Source: Ruminococcus callidus ATCC 27760
GTDB lineage: Bacteria > Bacillota > Clostridia > Oscillospirales > Ruminococcaceae
Length of the DNA: 64,000 nucleotides
Direction: 5' to 3'
NCBI RefSeq assembly: GCF_000468015.1
Contig: NZ_KI260449.1
Coordinates: 1 to 64,000, forward strand
Shown here: positions 44,955-53,325 of the stretch, piece by piece
How positions within the stretch are numbered: position 1 is the first letter of the stretch
Layout: each line of letters begins with the position of its first letter
The notes under the pieces: generated by a model
Database searches by the model: none
The model's input: only the letters and a program-made list of their open reading frames with translations
Told to the model about the DNA's origin: nothing
Translations under genes and position numbers: made by a program

Positions 44955-45280
44955 TCGAAATTCCTCTCTTTCTCATTTTGGGTTGTGCTTGTTTCTTTCA
45001 TAGCGGTTGTTTCTGTATTTGATTCCGATGTAATCATTTCTGCAATTTCTGATGCTGTTATGCCGGATTCACGCAACTTCTTTCCCAGTTCCAGATCATC
45101 ACAAACAACTTCTAAGGATAATCCACCCTTTCGAATCATATTAAAAATTTCAGTGCTTTCAATGTCTTGAATCTGCTTCTGAATAGCTCGTTTATCAATT
45201 GCATCTTTTTTCATGCGTTCTTCCAGCTCATTCAGTTTTTGATGCAGCCGCTTCAATTTCCTTTTTGTAGTTTCTTTCAT
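44951..45280 (-). CDS. DUF4315 coiled-coil protein
   Basis: The 109-residue protein has an N-terminal coiled coil ([20 protein letters not shown]) and the [20 protein letters not shown] motif of DUF4315. ATG 45280 is chosen because GGAAAGG is just upstream. It lies between the M23 protein and DUF4366, the usual place. Confidence 0.82.
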   Translation of the reverse strand: MKETTKRKLKRLHQKLNELEERMKKDAIDKRAIQKQIQDIESTEIFNMIRKGGLSLEVVCDDLELGKKLRESGITASEIAEMITSESNTETTAMKETSTTQNEKERNFE

Positions 45281-45299
45281 ATCAAATTGCCTTTCCGTT

Positions 45300-48200
45300 T
45301 TAATAATTGATAAGGAGTCTTGGGTCAGCCATTTCATAGCTGTTCCAGTCATAGCTAATGTATACTTGAACGTGAACATAGTCGTAGACTGCTTTTTCAT
45401 TTTTGGTAGTAAAGCAGTTTCGGTCGCTGGTAGAAGTACCTATTTTTTCTCCGGCACTTACAATGTCTCCATTATTCAATCCACTTTTTAGTTTGACATT
45501 GCTGTATAGGATTTTTACCTTTCGCTCTTTATCATACCACAGGTCTACCTTTTTAGAAGAAATAATGGTAAGAGAATGTGTATCGGGATCATAATCTGTA
45601 ATTTTTCCGGATACCATGGCGTATACGCTGCTTCCGGAATTGCGAATAATATCTAATCCGTTATGCTGATTGATAGAGCAGTGTTCCTGATTCCAACCGT
45701 GCATATCATATCCATAGCCATTGTAAATCCAATTGCCGCTACTTAAATCAACAATACCACCATCTACAGGGGATGGAAATGTTTGATGATTGCCCAATAG
45801 ATTGGTAGTAGAACCAGTACTACCGGAGCCACAAAGAAGTTCATAATAAGCAATTCGATCTGCGGCATCTGATTGCTCGCTTAGAATTTTTCTGATTGCT
45901 TCGTCAAATGTGTAATTTTGATGCACTGTATAGTACAGTGTGCAATTTTTTACCCACTCGTATTTTTGATAATAGGTACAGAAACCATATCCCAAAAAGC
46001 CACCAGCTTCTGCATTCACTTTTGCCCAAGAATTATAGGCGTAATGACGATTCCAGTCATCTGTAATTAGATTCTTATTTTCCATAGCACTTTTATAGCC
46101 CAAATAGCCAGAAAAACCATTTTTGATAGACACATCTGTACTGTTATTTAATTTGAAGAAGGCAACGTCATAGGGAGCAACAGTAGGACAAAAGGCAGGA
46201 TCAGATGTTTTTTTGCTGCTGGGAATCCAATAGGTTGATCTTTCAAATGTATAGAAGCGTCCATATCCACCGGTATAAGCGTAATCATACTGAAATGCGT
46301 TTGTATCTTGTGTGTAGAATGAAGGCAATTCATTTCCGGAAGGATCAATCACATTGTAGCGTTGATCTTGTAAGTACCAGCCGGTTGCTTTGTATTTTTT
46401 TCTGGCATTTAGAATTTCACCATTTTCGGCATTGTAATAAATGCGGTTTGATTTTACTTTTGCAAAGTCTTTTAAGTCATTTGGAATAGCTTTGAAATCG
46501 ATGTAAGGATAGCCATTTTCGGTTCCACTTCCAGTCACATAATGGAATTTCCAATCGTATGTATATGTACCTAGTTCACTCCAGCTGGATGCGTTATCGT
46601 ACCGGTAATCAAAAGTGTACTCCAACTCAAATAGCTTTTTTATAATTTTGTAAGTGTCGGAGTCATATTCCCAGTAAGGTACATCAAAATCTTCTTCGTT
46701 ATCTTTTGCTTTCTCTGATGCGTCAAAGTCATAATAATAAGCACAGAGAAAACTCCACAACTGATTGGGATTGAAATCATATGCCGGAGTGTCAGGAAAT
46801 ACAGCGGATTGTCCAAAGATGAATTCAGTAGGAGTGTCATCATAATTCTCTGTGATTTCCAAAGAAACACCCAGTTGATTTAATCCTATTTTCCATAGAG
46901 ATTCATTTCCAACAGCAAGCACCTTTTTATTCATGTTATTTGCAAAATTGGTGTATACCATTTCTGATTTGGAGAGAGAATCGTCCAAAGCGGCGTATGT
47001 ACCCATAATAAAGCCGGAATTTGCAAAGACACCAAAAATCAGTACAAGAATAACCAGAAAGATGAGACCACCGAATAAAACAGGTAAAGCAGGAATCATA
47101 AATTTTTTGGCGGCTTCTTCAATTCCCTTATGGAATCCACGACGAAAACGTTCTTTTAAACTACTTTTCTTTTTTGTTCTTTTCTTGTGGTTCGCTTTCT
47201 TTTTTCTTTGCTGCTGTTTGCTGCTGGATTGCTTTAATTTGCTTTCCTGCTGCTTTAACTTGACTTGCGTTTGACTGGATTTTTTCTGTAGGGATTTTTG
47301 CTTTTTCTGTGCTTTTTTTGTCTTTTGGGCGGGTGATTTTTGAAAGCGTCTTGCCGTGCGAACACCGGCATCTGCTAATCGCATAAAATCATTGTCAGCA
47401 TCTGCACTGACAGCTTTTTGCCAGCTGCTAGATTTGGCACGGGCTCCAGCATAGCTAATCGGCATAAAAATAAGCGGCTTAGGCTTGCTGAATTTTACGA
47501 TCTTCTTTTGCAGGAAATAAGCCTTGGTTTCTTTTTTCTGAATCCTGTAAGTAGTACGCTTGAATTTCTGATACTTCTTTTTCTCAAAACGATAGACTTG
47601 TTTTCGCCTTTTTAATGCAGTTTTTTGAAGCGGCGTGACTTTGCCATTCTTTTTGGATATGCGGAAATCTTTTTTCCGGCTGATAAATTCAGCTTTCTTT
47701 TCTATTTGGCGATGAACACTCTTTTGTAAGCCTTGATTTGTTTTTTCCGCAAGCAGCATTGTATGCTGCTTTTTCTGTACAAGTCGTTGACGTTCTTGCC
47801 TTAGAGTAACTTTTTGCCGCTGAAATCGCTGGAATCCAACAACTGCATCCTTTACAATTTTGCCGCTGGCAAGAAGACCGTGATTTGAATCATCTATATT
47901 GGAAACGTCACGTTGATATTTATAAGCGATTTTACGCTTGACTTCACGCCAGCCAATATCTTTGATTGTTAAGGCTGTGGTTTCAGCGGCTAATGCAGTA
48001 TTTATTCCTGCTTTTGCAGTTAATTTTACATCTGCCCACGCACCTTGTGCAGCTGCCTTTGCAACAATAGCTTTCTTTGTCTTTGGTTGTTGAGATTGCA
48101 GATGTTTAGTCAGAGATGGAATATCACCGGAAATGCGGTGACGGAATGAGACTGCTTTATGTATCACACCACGACTTTTTTGCAATTGCGGAACATCTGT

Positions 48201-49187
48201 ACGCACAAAGTGCATTTTAGTGTGAAATCCACCATTTTGATCTTGTGTTCGTTTCAATTGCAATTGCCAATGTCGATTATCAGCATGACCAGCATCAAAA
48301 CGTCGTATAAAAGCGTTTTCTACAGCTAATGCTGTATGTCCTGTAAATCGAAGTGCTTTTTTTGCAGTTTGAAAAGCAACTGAATTTGGCAGTATCGTTG
48401 GCGTATCACCAGTGATACGGTGACGCATAGAGTTAATGCGATGTAATACACCGTGATATTCACCGACTGTAGGATTTTCTATACGAACAAACTTCGCCTG
48501 TGTATGAAATTTTCCGCTGCTGTCTGCATTGCGTTGAAATTGCAGATGCCAATGTCGGTTATCAGCGTATTCTGGTCTAGTACGTCGCAGTACAGCATTT
48601 TCAGCTGCCAGAACGGTGTGTCCTGTAAACTTCATGGCATTCTTTGCAGCAGATACAGCAGCACTATCGGAGAAGATCTTAGGAGTATCTCCGGTGATAC
48701 GATGCTGCAAGGAAGCTGCACGATGGAATAAGCCATGTGTGTTTCCGAGGTTTTCATTTTCTTTTCGGACGAAATGAACTTGTGTATGCTGATTTCCAGT
48801 AGAATCTTGCATACGTTGAAATTGTAAATGCCAATGCCGATTATCTGCATGAGCTGGGTCTTTTCGACGAATCACAGCATTTTCCGCTGCTAGAACAGTA
48901 TGTCCTGTAAATTTCATGACATTCTTTGCAGCAGATGTAACGGTATTGTCAGGGAAAATCTTAGGAACATCTCCGGTGATGCGATGCTGCATAGAAGCTG
49001 CACGATGAAAAACGCCGTGATATTTCCCGATTTCTTGATTTTGCTGGCGTGTAATTTGTACACCTGTTTTTAGCTTTCCGGAATCGTCCACTTGTTGAGA
49101 AAAATGAACATGGACGTGCTTTTTTTCCTGTAACTGAAAATCTCTCCCAGATTGAAAGCCTACTTGCCTACGTTTGTGCATTCTCAT
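45300..49187 (-). CDS. CD1108-like conjugation protein with M23 peptidase domain
   Basis: This is a 1,295-residue protein. Residues 1-360 are four tandem 94-residue repeats. Residues 450-690 are extremely basic and coiled. A transmembrane helix follows at about 705-725 (LPVLFGGLIFLVILVLIFGVF). The rest is extracellular. The C-terminus (about 1120-1295) is an M23-type peptidase with HNGLDI as the first metal motif. The second motif, normally HxH, reads HVQ (DYVHVQVY), so metal binding may be impaired. A middle segment with Cys and Trp residues may be a lysozyme-like remnant. Role: local wall opening or scaffold for the mating channel. Stands between virB4 and DUF4315. Confidence 0.85.
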   Translation of the reverse strand: MRMHKRRQVGFQSGRDFQLQEKKHVHVHFSQQVDDSGKLKTGVQITRQQNQEIGKYHGVFHRAASMQHRITGDVPKIFPDNTVTSAAKNVMKFTGHTVLAAENAVIRRKDPAHADNRHWHLQFQRMQDSTGNQHTQVHFVRKENENLGNTHGLFHRAASLQHRITGDTPKIFSDSAAVSAAKNAMKFTGHTVLAAENAVLRRTRPEYADNRHWHLQFQRNADSSGKFHTQAKFVRIENPTVGEYHGVLHRINSMRHRITGDTPTILPNSVAFQTAKKALRFTGHTALAVENAFIRRFDAGHADNRHWQLQLKRTQDQNGGFHTKMHFVRTDVPQLQKSRGVIHKAVSFRHRISGDIPSLTKHLQSQQPKTKKAIVAKAAAQGAWADVKLTAKAGINTALAAETTALTIKDIGWREVKRKIAYKYQRDVSNIDDSNHGLLASGKIVKDAVVGFQRFQRQKVTLRQERQRLVQKKQHTMLLAEKTNQGLQKSVHRQIEKKAEFISRKKDFRISKKNGKVTPLQKTALKRRKQVYRFEKKKYQKFKRTTYRIQKKETKAYFLQKKIVKFSKPKPLIFMPISYAGARAKSSSWQKAVSADADNDFMRLADAGVRTARRFQKSPAQKTKKAQKKQKSLQKKSSQTQVKLKQQESKLKQSSSKQQQRKKKANHKKRTKKKSSLKERFRRGFHKGIEEAAKKFMIPALPVLFGGLIFLVILVLIFGVFANSGFIMGTYAALDDSLSKSEMVYTNFANNMNKKVLAVGNESLWKIGLNQLGVSLEITENYDDTPTEFIFGQSAVFPDTPAYDFNPNQLWSFLCAYYYDFDASEKAKDNEEDFDVPYWEYDSDTYKIIKKLFELEYTFDYRYDNASSWSELGTYTYDWKFHYVTGSGTENGYPYIDFKAIPNDLKDFAKVKSNRIYYNAENGEILNARKKYKATGWYLQDQRYNVIDPSGNELPSFYTQDTNAFQYDYAYTGGYGRFYTFERSTYWIPSSKKTSDPAFCPTVAPYDVAFFKLNNSTDVSIKNGFSGYLGYKSAMENKNLITDDWNRHYAYNSWAKVNAEAGGFLGYGFCTYYQKYEWVKNCTLYYTVHQNYTFDEAIRKILSEQSDAADRIAYYELLCGSGSTGSTTNLLGNHQTFPSPVDGGIVDLSSGNWIYNGYGYDMHGWNQEHCSINQHNGLDIIRNSGSSVYAMVSGKITDYDPDTHSLTIISSKKVDLWYDKERKVKILYSNVKLKSGLNNGDIVSAGEKIGTSTSDRNCFTTKNEKAVYDYVHVQVYISYDWNSYEMADPRLLINY
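48107..49187 (-). repeat. Four tandem 282-bp repeats in the CD1108-like gene
   Basis: The motif HRITGD (HRISGD in the fourth copy) recurs at residues 68, 162, 256 and 350, an exact period of 94 residues (282 bp). Each copy also has FTGHTxLAxENAxxRR and ADNRHWxLQxxR. Copies 1-3 are very similar at DNA level (for example CCGGTGATGCGATGCTG against CCGGTGATACGATGCTG on the plus strand). The first copy lacks a normal start, being replaced by the protein N-terminus. Confidence 0.9.
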
Positions 49188-49216
49188 TTTTTCACCACCT
49201 TTGACACTAGATTGAA

Positions 49217-51685
49217 TTATGAAACTTTGTTTGCAAGATCGGCTGGATCTGTTGTCATAAGCTGATACATCTTTGTATCTCTTGGGAATCTGTCTACGAA
49301 GGGTAAGATTGTATCCCCAAAGAAAATAAGTCCCTGTCCACGTCCGGCATTTGTAACGTATTTTAACTGCTGGTCAGAGATATGGAGCTTTTCTGCAAGA
49401 ATATCTCTGTCGCCGGCAGCTTGATTCAGCATATAAATGAAGTCACTGTTATCGAAAATATTTTCAATTTCCTGTGATTGCAGCAAGTCCTTGATATTCT
49501 GTGTAATGCCTGTAGGGATACCGCCCCATTTTCGGAAACGTTTCCACATTTCTACAGAATATTTTGCAGTTTGTTCTTCTTTCAAGAGCAAGTGGAATTC
49601 GTCGATGTAATATCGAGTTGATTTGTTTCCACGGTTCAAGGAAACTCTGTTCCATACTTGATCTTGTACAATCAGCATACCGACTTTTCTTAGCTGATTG
49701 CCGAGCTGCTTAATGTCAAAACAAATGATGCGGTTATTTAAGTCCACAGTTGTACGGTGGTTAAACACGTTTTGTGATCCCGTAACGTACATCTCTAGCG
49801 AATTTGCAACACGCTTTGCAATATCTCCGCCATTTTCACGCAGTTCTTTGAGAAGATCTTCTAAGATCGGCATGGTTTCCTTAGAAGGATTATGAGAAAG
49901 AAAGTGGTTATAGATATTTCTCACACATTGATCGACAATAGAACGTTCTTCTGCGGTTAGTCCATATTTGCCGCCAACAATCAATTCCATAAGAGAAATC
50001 AAAAAGTCGGATTTTACTGCAATTGGATTTTCGTCGTCTTCTTCATTGTCCCAGACAATATCCATAGGATTGATGTGCTGTTGAGAACTTGTAGAAATTT
50101 TAATCAGCTGTCCGTCAAGAGCTTGTACCAGAGGGTAATATTCAGCTTCTGGGTCACAGATGATAATGTCGTCTGTTGTTTTTAGGAATGTATCTAAAAT
50201 CTCACGTTTTACAGAAAAAGACTTACCAGAACCCGGTGTTCCAAGAATCAATCCATTTGGATTTTTCAGTAATTTTCGATTTCCCATAATCATATTCTGC
50301 GAAAGTGAATTTAAGCCATAATATGAAGCGTCAGTACCTTGAAACAATTCTTGTGTTGTGAATGGAACAAATACAGCAATAGCCGAAGTTGTCAATACAC
50401 GATTCACTTTGACATTGTTATAGCCCAACGGCAAACTGGAGCAAAGACCTTGTTCTTGCTCATAGTCCAGTGAAAACAATTTGCAGCTGTTTTTCTGTGT
50501 AATTCGTTTTAGCAAATCCTGTTGAAGTTTCATTTTCTTTTTGGATTCTGCATATGCCCGAATGGTTAAAGTGATGTGGAACAGACGTTCATTCTTGCTA
50601 TTTAAGTCGTCCAGCATTTTTTCCAGCTGATCGATATAAAGCTTAACAGACGGCGGCAGGATATTCGGATCATATCCAGATTGCGTTGCTTTTTTCTGTT
50701 CGTCAATTTTCATCTTTTCCACGTCGGAAAGCTTGCCTTTGATAAATTTCAATGCTGCAATTTGATCGTAAGGCTCTACATGGAGATTGACGCATATCAG
50801 ATCGTCATTGGAAAGATAGTCATATAAAACCTCATCAGACAGTTCTCCGGCAAGCAAGTTGATAGAATAAACTGAACCAAATCCATTTTCTCCGATTTCA
50901 AAATTTGATTTTACAAACCTAAGACTGGTAGGTGCAATAAAATCCTTGGTAGATGCACCAGACTTAATTCGATATTTCCAATCGAAAAGGAAGGGGTCAT
51001 CTGAAAACGGATTCAATGAACGGTAGAGCACTTCTAATCGTTCTTTGCCATCTAAAATTGTACTTGCAACGCCCATAGAACGCAGAATGTTTTGTACCTC
51101 TGCTGCGATGCTGTCCAATTTCAAACGAGCATTGTGCAGCGAGCTAGCTTCTACTGTAAATGTCAAAAACTTTCGAAGCACACGACCATTTGAACCGGAA
51201 ATCAATTGGCTTTTCAACATAGCGGAGTATTCTTGCCGAATATCGTTGAAGTCATCGGTTTGTTCCGGAATTTCCAACATTTTCAGAAGTTCATCGACAT
51301 CAGTGTTTTGATTTTCAAATGTCAATTGGAATTTTACAGTGTTGTCGAAGTAATTTAAGAGATCACAATACTTGGAGAAGATAAAATTCTTTTCGTCAAA
51401 AGTAGCAAGTCGATAATTGATGTCAAAAAACTGTATGGTTTTTGAGTAAGTGGAATTTGTTATCTGGCAAGTACCGTCCTGAAACATTTCCAGATAAGGA
51501 ATTGTCTTTTGTGTACTGCTTTTCTTGCTGCTTTTCAATTTTGCCATTCTGGCTTCTATTGCTTTTCTCTCTTGTTTTGTCAACGGCGTTGCCGGAACGG
51601 CTTTATGCGTTGGTACTTTGGAGTTCTTTTTCTGCTTTTTGTTTTTTTGCACGGTGATTGCCTCCCTTTCTTTTTGGAATTTCAT
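49217..51685 (-). CDS. virB4: VirB4-family conjugation ATPase
   Basis: This 822-residue protein has the VirB4/TraE N-terminal domain. Its P-loop ATPase core shows Walker A LGTPGSGKSF (about 480-490), IIICDPEAEYYPLV, Walker B YYIDEFHLLL (about 690) and GITQNIKDLL. It powers assembly and substrate transfer in the type IV secretion channel. The first 70 residues are very basic. Its start overlaps the prgI end by 83 bases in the reading given. An internal start at residue 7 or later is possible. Confidence 0.95.
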   Translation of the reverse strand: MKFQKEREAITVQKNKKQKKNSKVPTHKAVPATPLTKQERKAIEARMAKLKSSKKSSTQKTIPYLEMFQDGTCQITNSTYSKTIQFFDINYRLATFDEKNFIFSKYCDLLNYFDNTVKFQLTFENQNTDVDELLKMLEIPEQTDDFNDIRQEYSAMLKSQLISGSNGRVLRKFLTFTVEASSLHNARLKLDSIAAEVQNILRSMGVASTILDGKERLEVLYRSLNPFSDDPFLFDWKYRIKSGASTKDFIAPTSLRFVKSNFEIGENGFGSVYSINLLAGELSDEVLYDYLSNDDLICVNLHVEPYDQIAALKFIKGKLSDVEKMKIDEQKKATQSGYDPNILPPSVKLYIDQLEKMLDDLNSKNERLFHITLTIRAYAESKKKMKLQQDLLKRITQKNSCKLFSLDYEQEQGLCSSLPLGYNNVKVNRVLTTSAIAVFVPFTTQELFQGTDASYYGLNSLSQNMIMGNRKLLKNPNGLILGTPGSGKSFSVKREILDTFLKTTDDIIICDPEAEYYPLVQALDGQLIKISTSSQQHINPMDIVWDNEEDDENPIAVKSDFLISLMELIVGGKYGLTAEERSIVDQCVRNIYNHFLSHNPSKETMPILEDLLKELRENGGDIAKRVANSLEMYVTGSQNVFNHRTTVDLNNRIICFDIKQLGNQLRKVGMLIVQDQVWNRVSLNRGNKSTRYYIDEFHLLLKEEQTAKYSVEMWKRFRKWGGIPTGITQNIKDLLQSQEIENIFDNSDFIYMLNQAAGDRDILAEKLHISDQQLKYVTNAGRGQGLIFFGDTILPFVDRFPRDTKMYQLMTTDPADLANKVS

Positions 51686-52052
51686 ACGTGTTATATCGCA
51701 AAACTGTGCGTAAGTGCTGATATTCTATTGCATCTTTGATTTGTTGGTAAACATTTTCAGATTGATAGGTTCGTTTTCTGGGGCTGCGAAAGAAGTCAAG
51801 CGTCAATTTCACTTGCTGTTCCAGATGCAGTCCGTTTTTGCTGTATAGTCCACAGAAAATAGCAGGTGAGGCAAGAATGCCGCCAGTAACAATACCGCCG
51901 CCCAACCCTATAAATGATCGCACAAGAAAAAAAGCAGGAATTCCGATTGCAAAGCCAATTCCAAAGCAAATAGATTGTCGTTTTGTAAGTCCGGCAATGA
52001 ACTTTTGCTTGATTTCAGATAAGTCTTTGGGAATGGGAACATATTGTGCCAA
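51603..52052 (-). CDS. PrgI-family membrane protein (VirB3-like)
   Basis: This protein of about 149 residues starts MAQYVPIPKDLSEIKQKFIA. Two transmembrane helices lie at about 28-66, and a positively charged C-terminus follows. The start codon is TTG at 52052, because AAGGAGGTGA lies seven bases upstream and no ATG fits. PrgI proteins are VirB3 equivalents that partner VirB4 in the inner membrane. The gene lies directly upstream of virB4, as expected. Confidence 0.88.
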   Translation of the reverse strand: MAQYVPIPKDLSEIKQKFIAGLTKRQSICFGIGFAIGIPAFFLVRSFIGLGGGIVTGGILASPAIFCGLYSKNGLHLEQQVKLTLDFFRSPRKRTYQSENVYQQIKDAIEYQHLRTVLRYNTYEIPKRKGGNHRAKKQKAEKELQSTNA

Positions 52053-52112
52053 GTTGTCACCTCCTTTTTGCACATCACTTTCTCTACAGTCACAGTAGGG
52101 AAAAGATAAAAG

Positions 52113-53033
52113 TTAATGAGCGTTAAAAATAGATTTGGATATTGCACCAGACCGCAGAATGGTAAAGATCAAAGCGAGGGTATACCCCAATAAGATTGCC
52201 ATCTGCATGATTGCAGAGCCTCCGGAAGATAACTTTGCAAGGGCATTCGTAAACATTGTGGAGAATATCCCTAAGGCAAGGATAATGAATAAGCCCTGAA
52301 AAGCCAGTGCAACAAGTCCTCGAAACCAGTTCTTTCCTACTTCTGACCATTGTCCTCCCATCATCGTAGCCATTGGGAGAGGGGAAATTCCGAGGTACAT
52401 AAAAATTTCTATCATACGTGATGCTAGTACAACTACAATGACTGCAAGCATAACAAAGACGCCTACTAAGATAATCAGCGACAATAACAGTAGGACAATG
52501 AGCATTCCGATACCGTAATCAGATGCAACTGAGATATTGCCGCTAAAAGCATTTGTGCCGAGTAGTGTTGTCATAGCTGTTGCGGTCGCTTTTGTACCAA
52601 ATGCAAAAAAGCCGGAGGCGATATAGTATGTGTTAGAGATTAAAAGCACTCCACAAACTACTTTCAATATCCAGCGAACAAAAATGCTGTCATCTATGTC
52701 CTTGAAGTTATTGTTGCTCATGACCATTTGCATTAAGTCATTTATGACGACAATTGCAAATACCATGCCAGCAACAGGTACTACTGCATCATTACAAACC
52801 TTTTCAATTGTTGTCCAGATAGCAGTTGCACCAGTGCTTCCGCCGCCCGTAAAGGTTGCAGGATGAACACTAAGAAATTGCTGAAACATTCCGCCAATGC
52901 CATCTGCTTTACTGGTATCCAATCCGCCTTGGAGCAGCTCGAATGTTGTTTTCAATGTTTGTGTGACAGCATCGTTTAGAAAGTCCTTGACAGCACTTTC
53001 AATGCCATCCACAAAATCAGAAACAACGCCCAT
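52113..53033 (-). CDS. VirB6/TrbL-like polytopic membrane protein
   Basis: This 306-residue protein has an amphipathic N-terminus and at least six hydrophobic segments, among them VVPVAGMVFAIVVINDLM, WILKVVCGVLLISNTYYIA, GMLIVLLLLSLIILVGVFV and GLVALAFQGLFIILALGIF. It matches the VirB6-type channel protein of Clostridia ICEs. AAGGAGG precedes the ATG. It is followed by prgI and virB4. Confidence 0.88.
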   Translation of the reverse strand: MGVVSDFVDGIESAVKDFLNDAVTQTLKTTFELLQGGLDTSKADGIGGMFQQFLSVHPATFTGGGSTGATAIWTTIEKVCNDAVVPVAGMVFAIVVINDLMQMVMSNNNFKDIDDSIFVRWILKVVCGVLLISNTYYIASGFFAFGTKATATAMTTLLGTNAFSGNISVASDYGIGMLIVLLLLSLIILVGVFVMLAVIVVVLASRMIEIFMYLGISPLPMATMMGGQWSEVGKNWFRGLVALAFQGLFIILALGIFSTMFTNALAKLSSGGSAIMQMAILLGYTLALIFTILRSGAISKSIFNAH

Positions 53034-53070
53034 GAAATCCCTCCTTTTTTGAATAATTTTTCATAATGCC

Positions 53071-53112
53071 AAAAAAGGAACAGAGGACATTATTTTCATG
53101 CTCTGTTCCTCC
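53071..53112 (-). terminator. Terminator between maff2 and the VirB6-like gene
   Basis: On the minus strand AGGAACAGAG / CTCTGTTCCT is followed by T6. It lies inside the conjugation operon, so it would reduce downstream transcription relative to maff2. Confidence 0.82.
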
Positions 53113-53139
53113 TTTGAGTGATTTACCATCACAGTAAAA

Positions 53140-53232
53140 TTAACCGGTGGTAATGTTCATCATGCCGACCAGAACCGGAATCATGACAATGCCCAGCAGA
53201 ATCAATGCCAAACCAGCCATGAGCTGTTTTAT
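53140..53232 (-). pseudogene. maff2-type membrane protein, 3' part (split by IME-B)
   Basis: The minus strand reads IKQLMAGLALILLGIVMIP, then VLVGMMNITTG and a stop. This is the second transmembrane helix of a Maff2-family protein, whose first part lies at 63891-64000. The frame joins across the shared KQxMA segment. In intact ICEs maff2 sits exactly here, just before the VirB6-like gene. It is a small two-helix, pilin-like component. The fragment has no good start of its own. Confidence 0.82.
53215..53232. repeat. Left attachment block of IME-B
   Basis: AGCCATGAGCTGTTTTAT encodes the KQLMA junction of maff2 on the minus strand and matches the right block at 16 of 18 bases. Confidence 0.75.
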
Positions 53233-53325
53233 CCCCAATTAGGTGTAAAACTCTGCTCGATGGCGGGCGGCGGCGTACAAAAAATCTATATGGTGTTGTT
53301 AAGAGAACCGTCCCGGCGGGACAGG

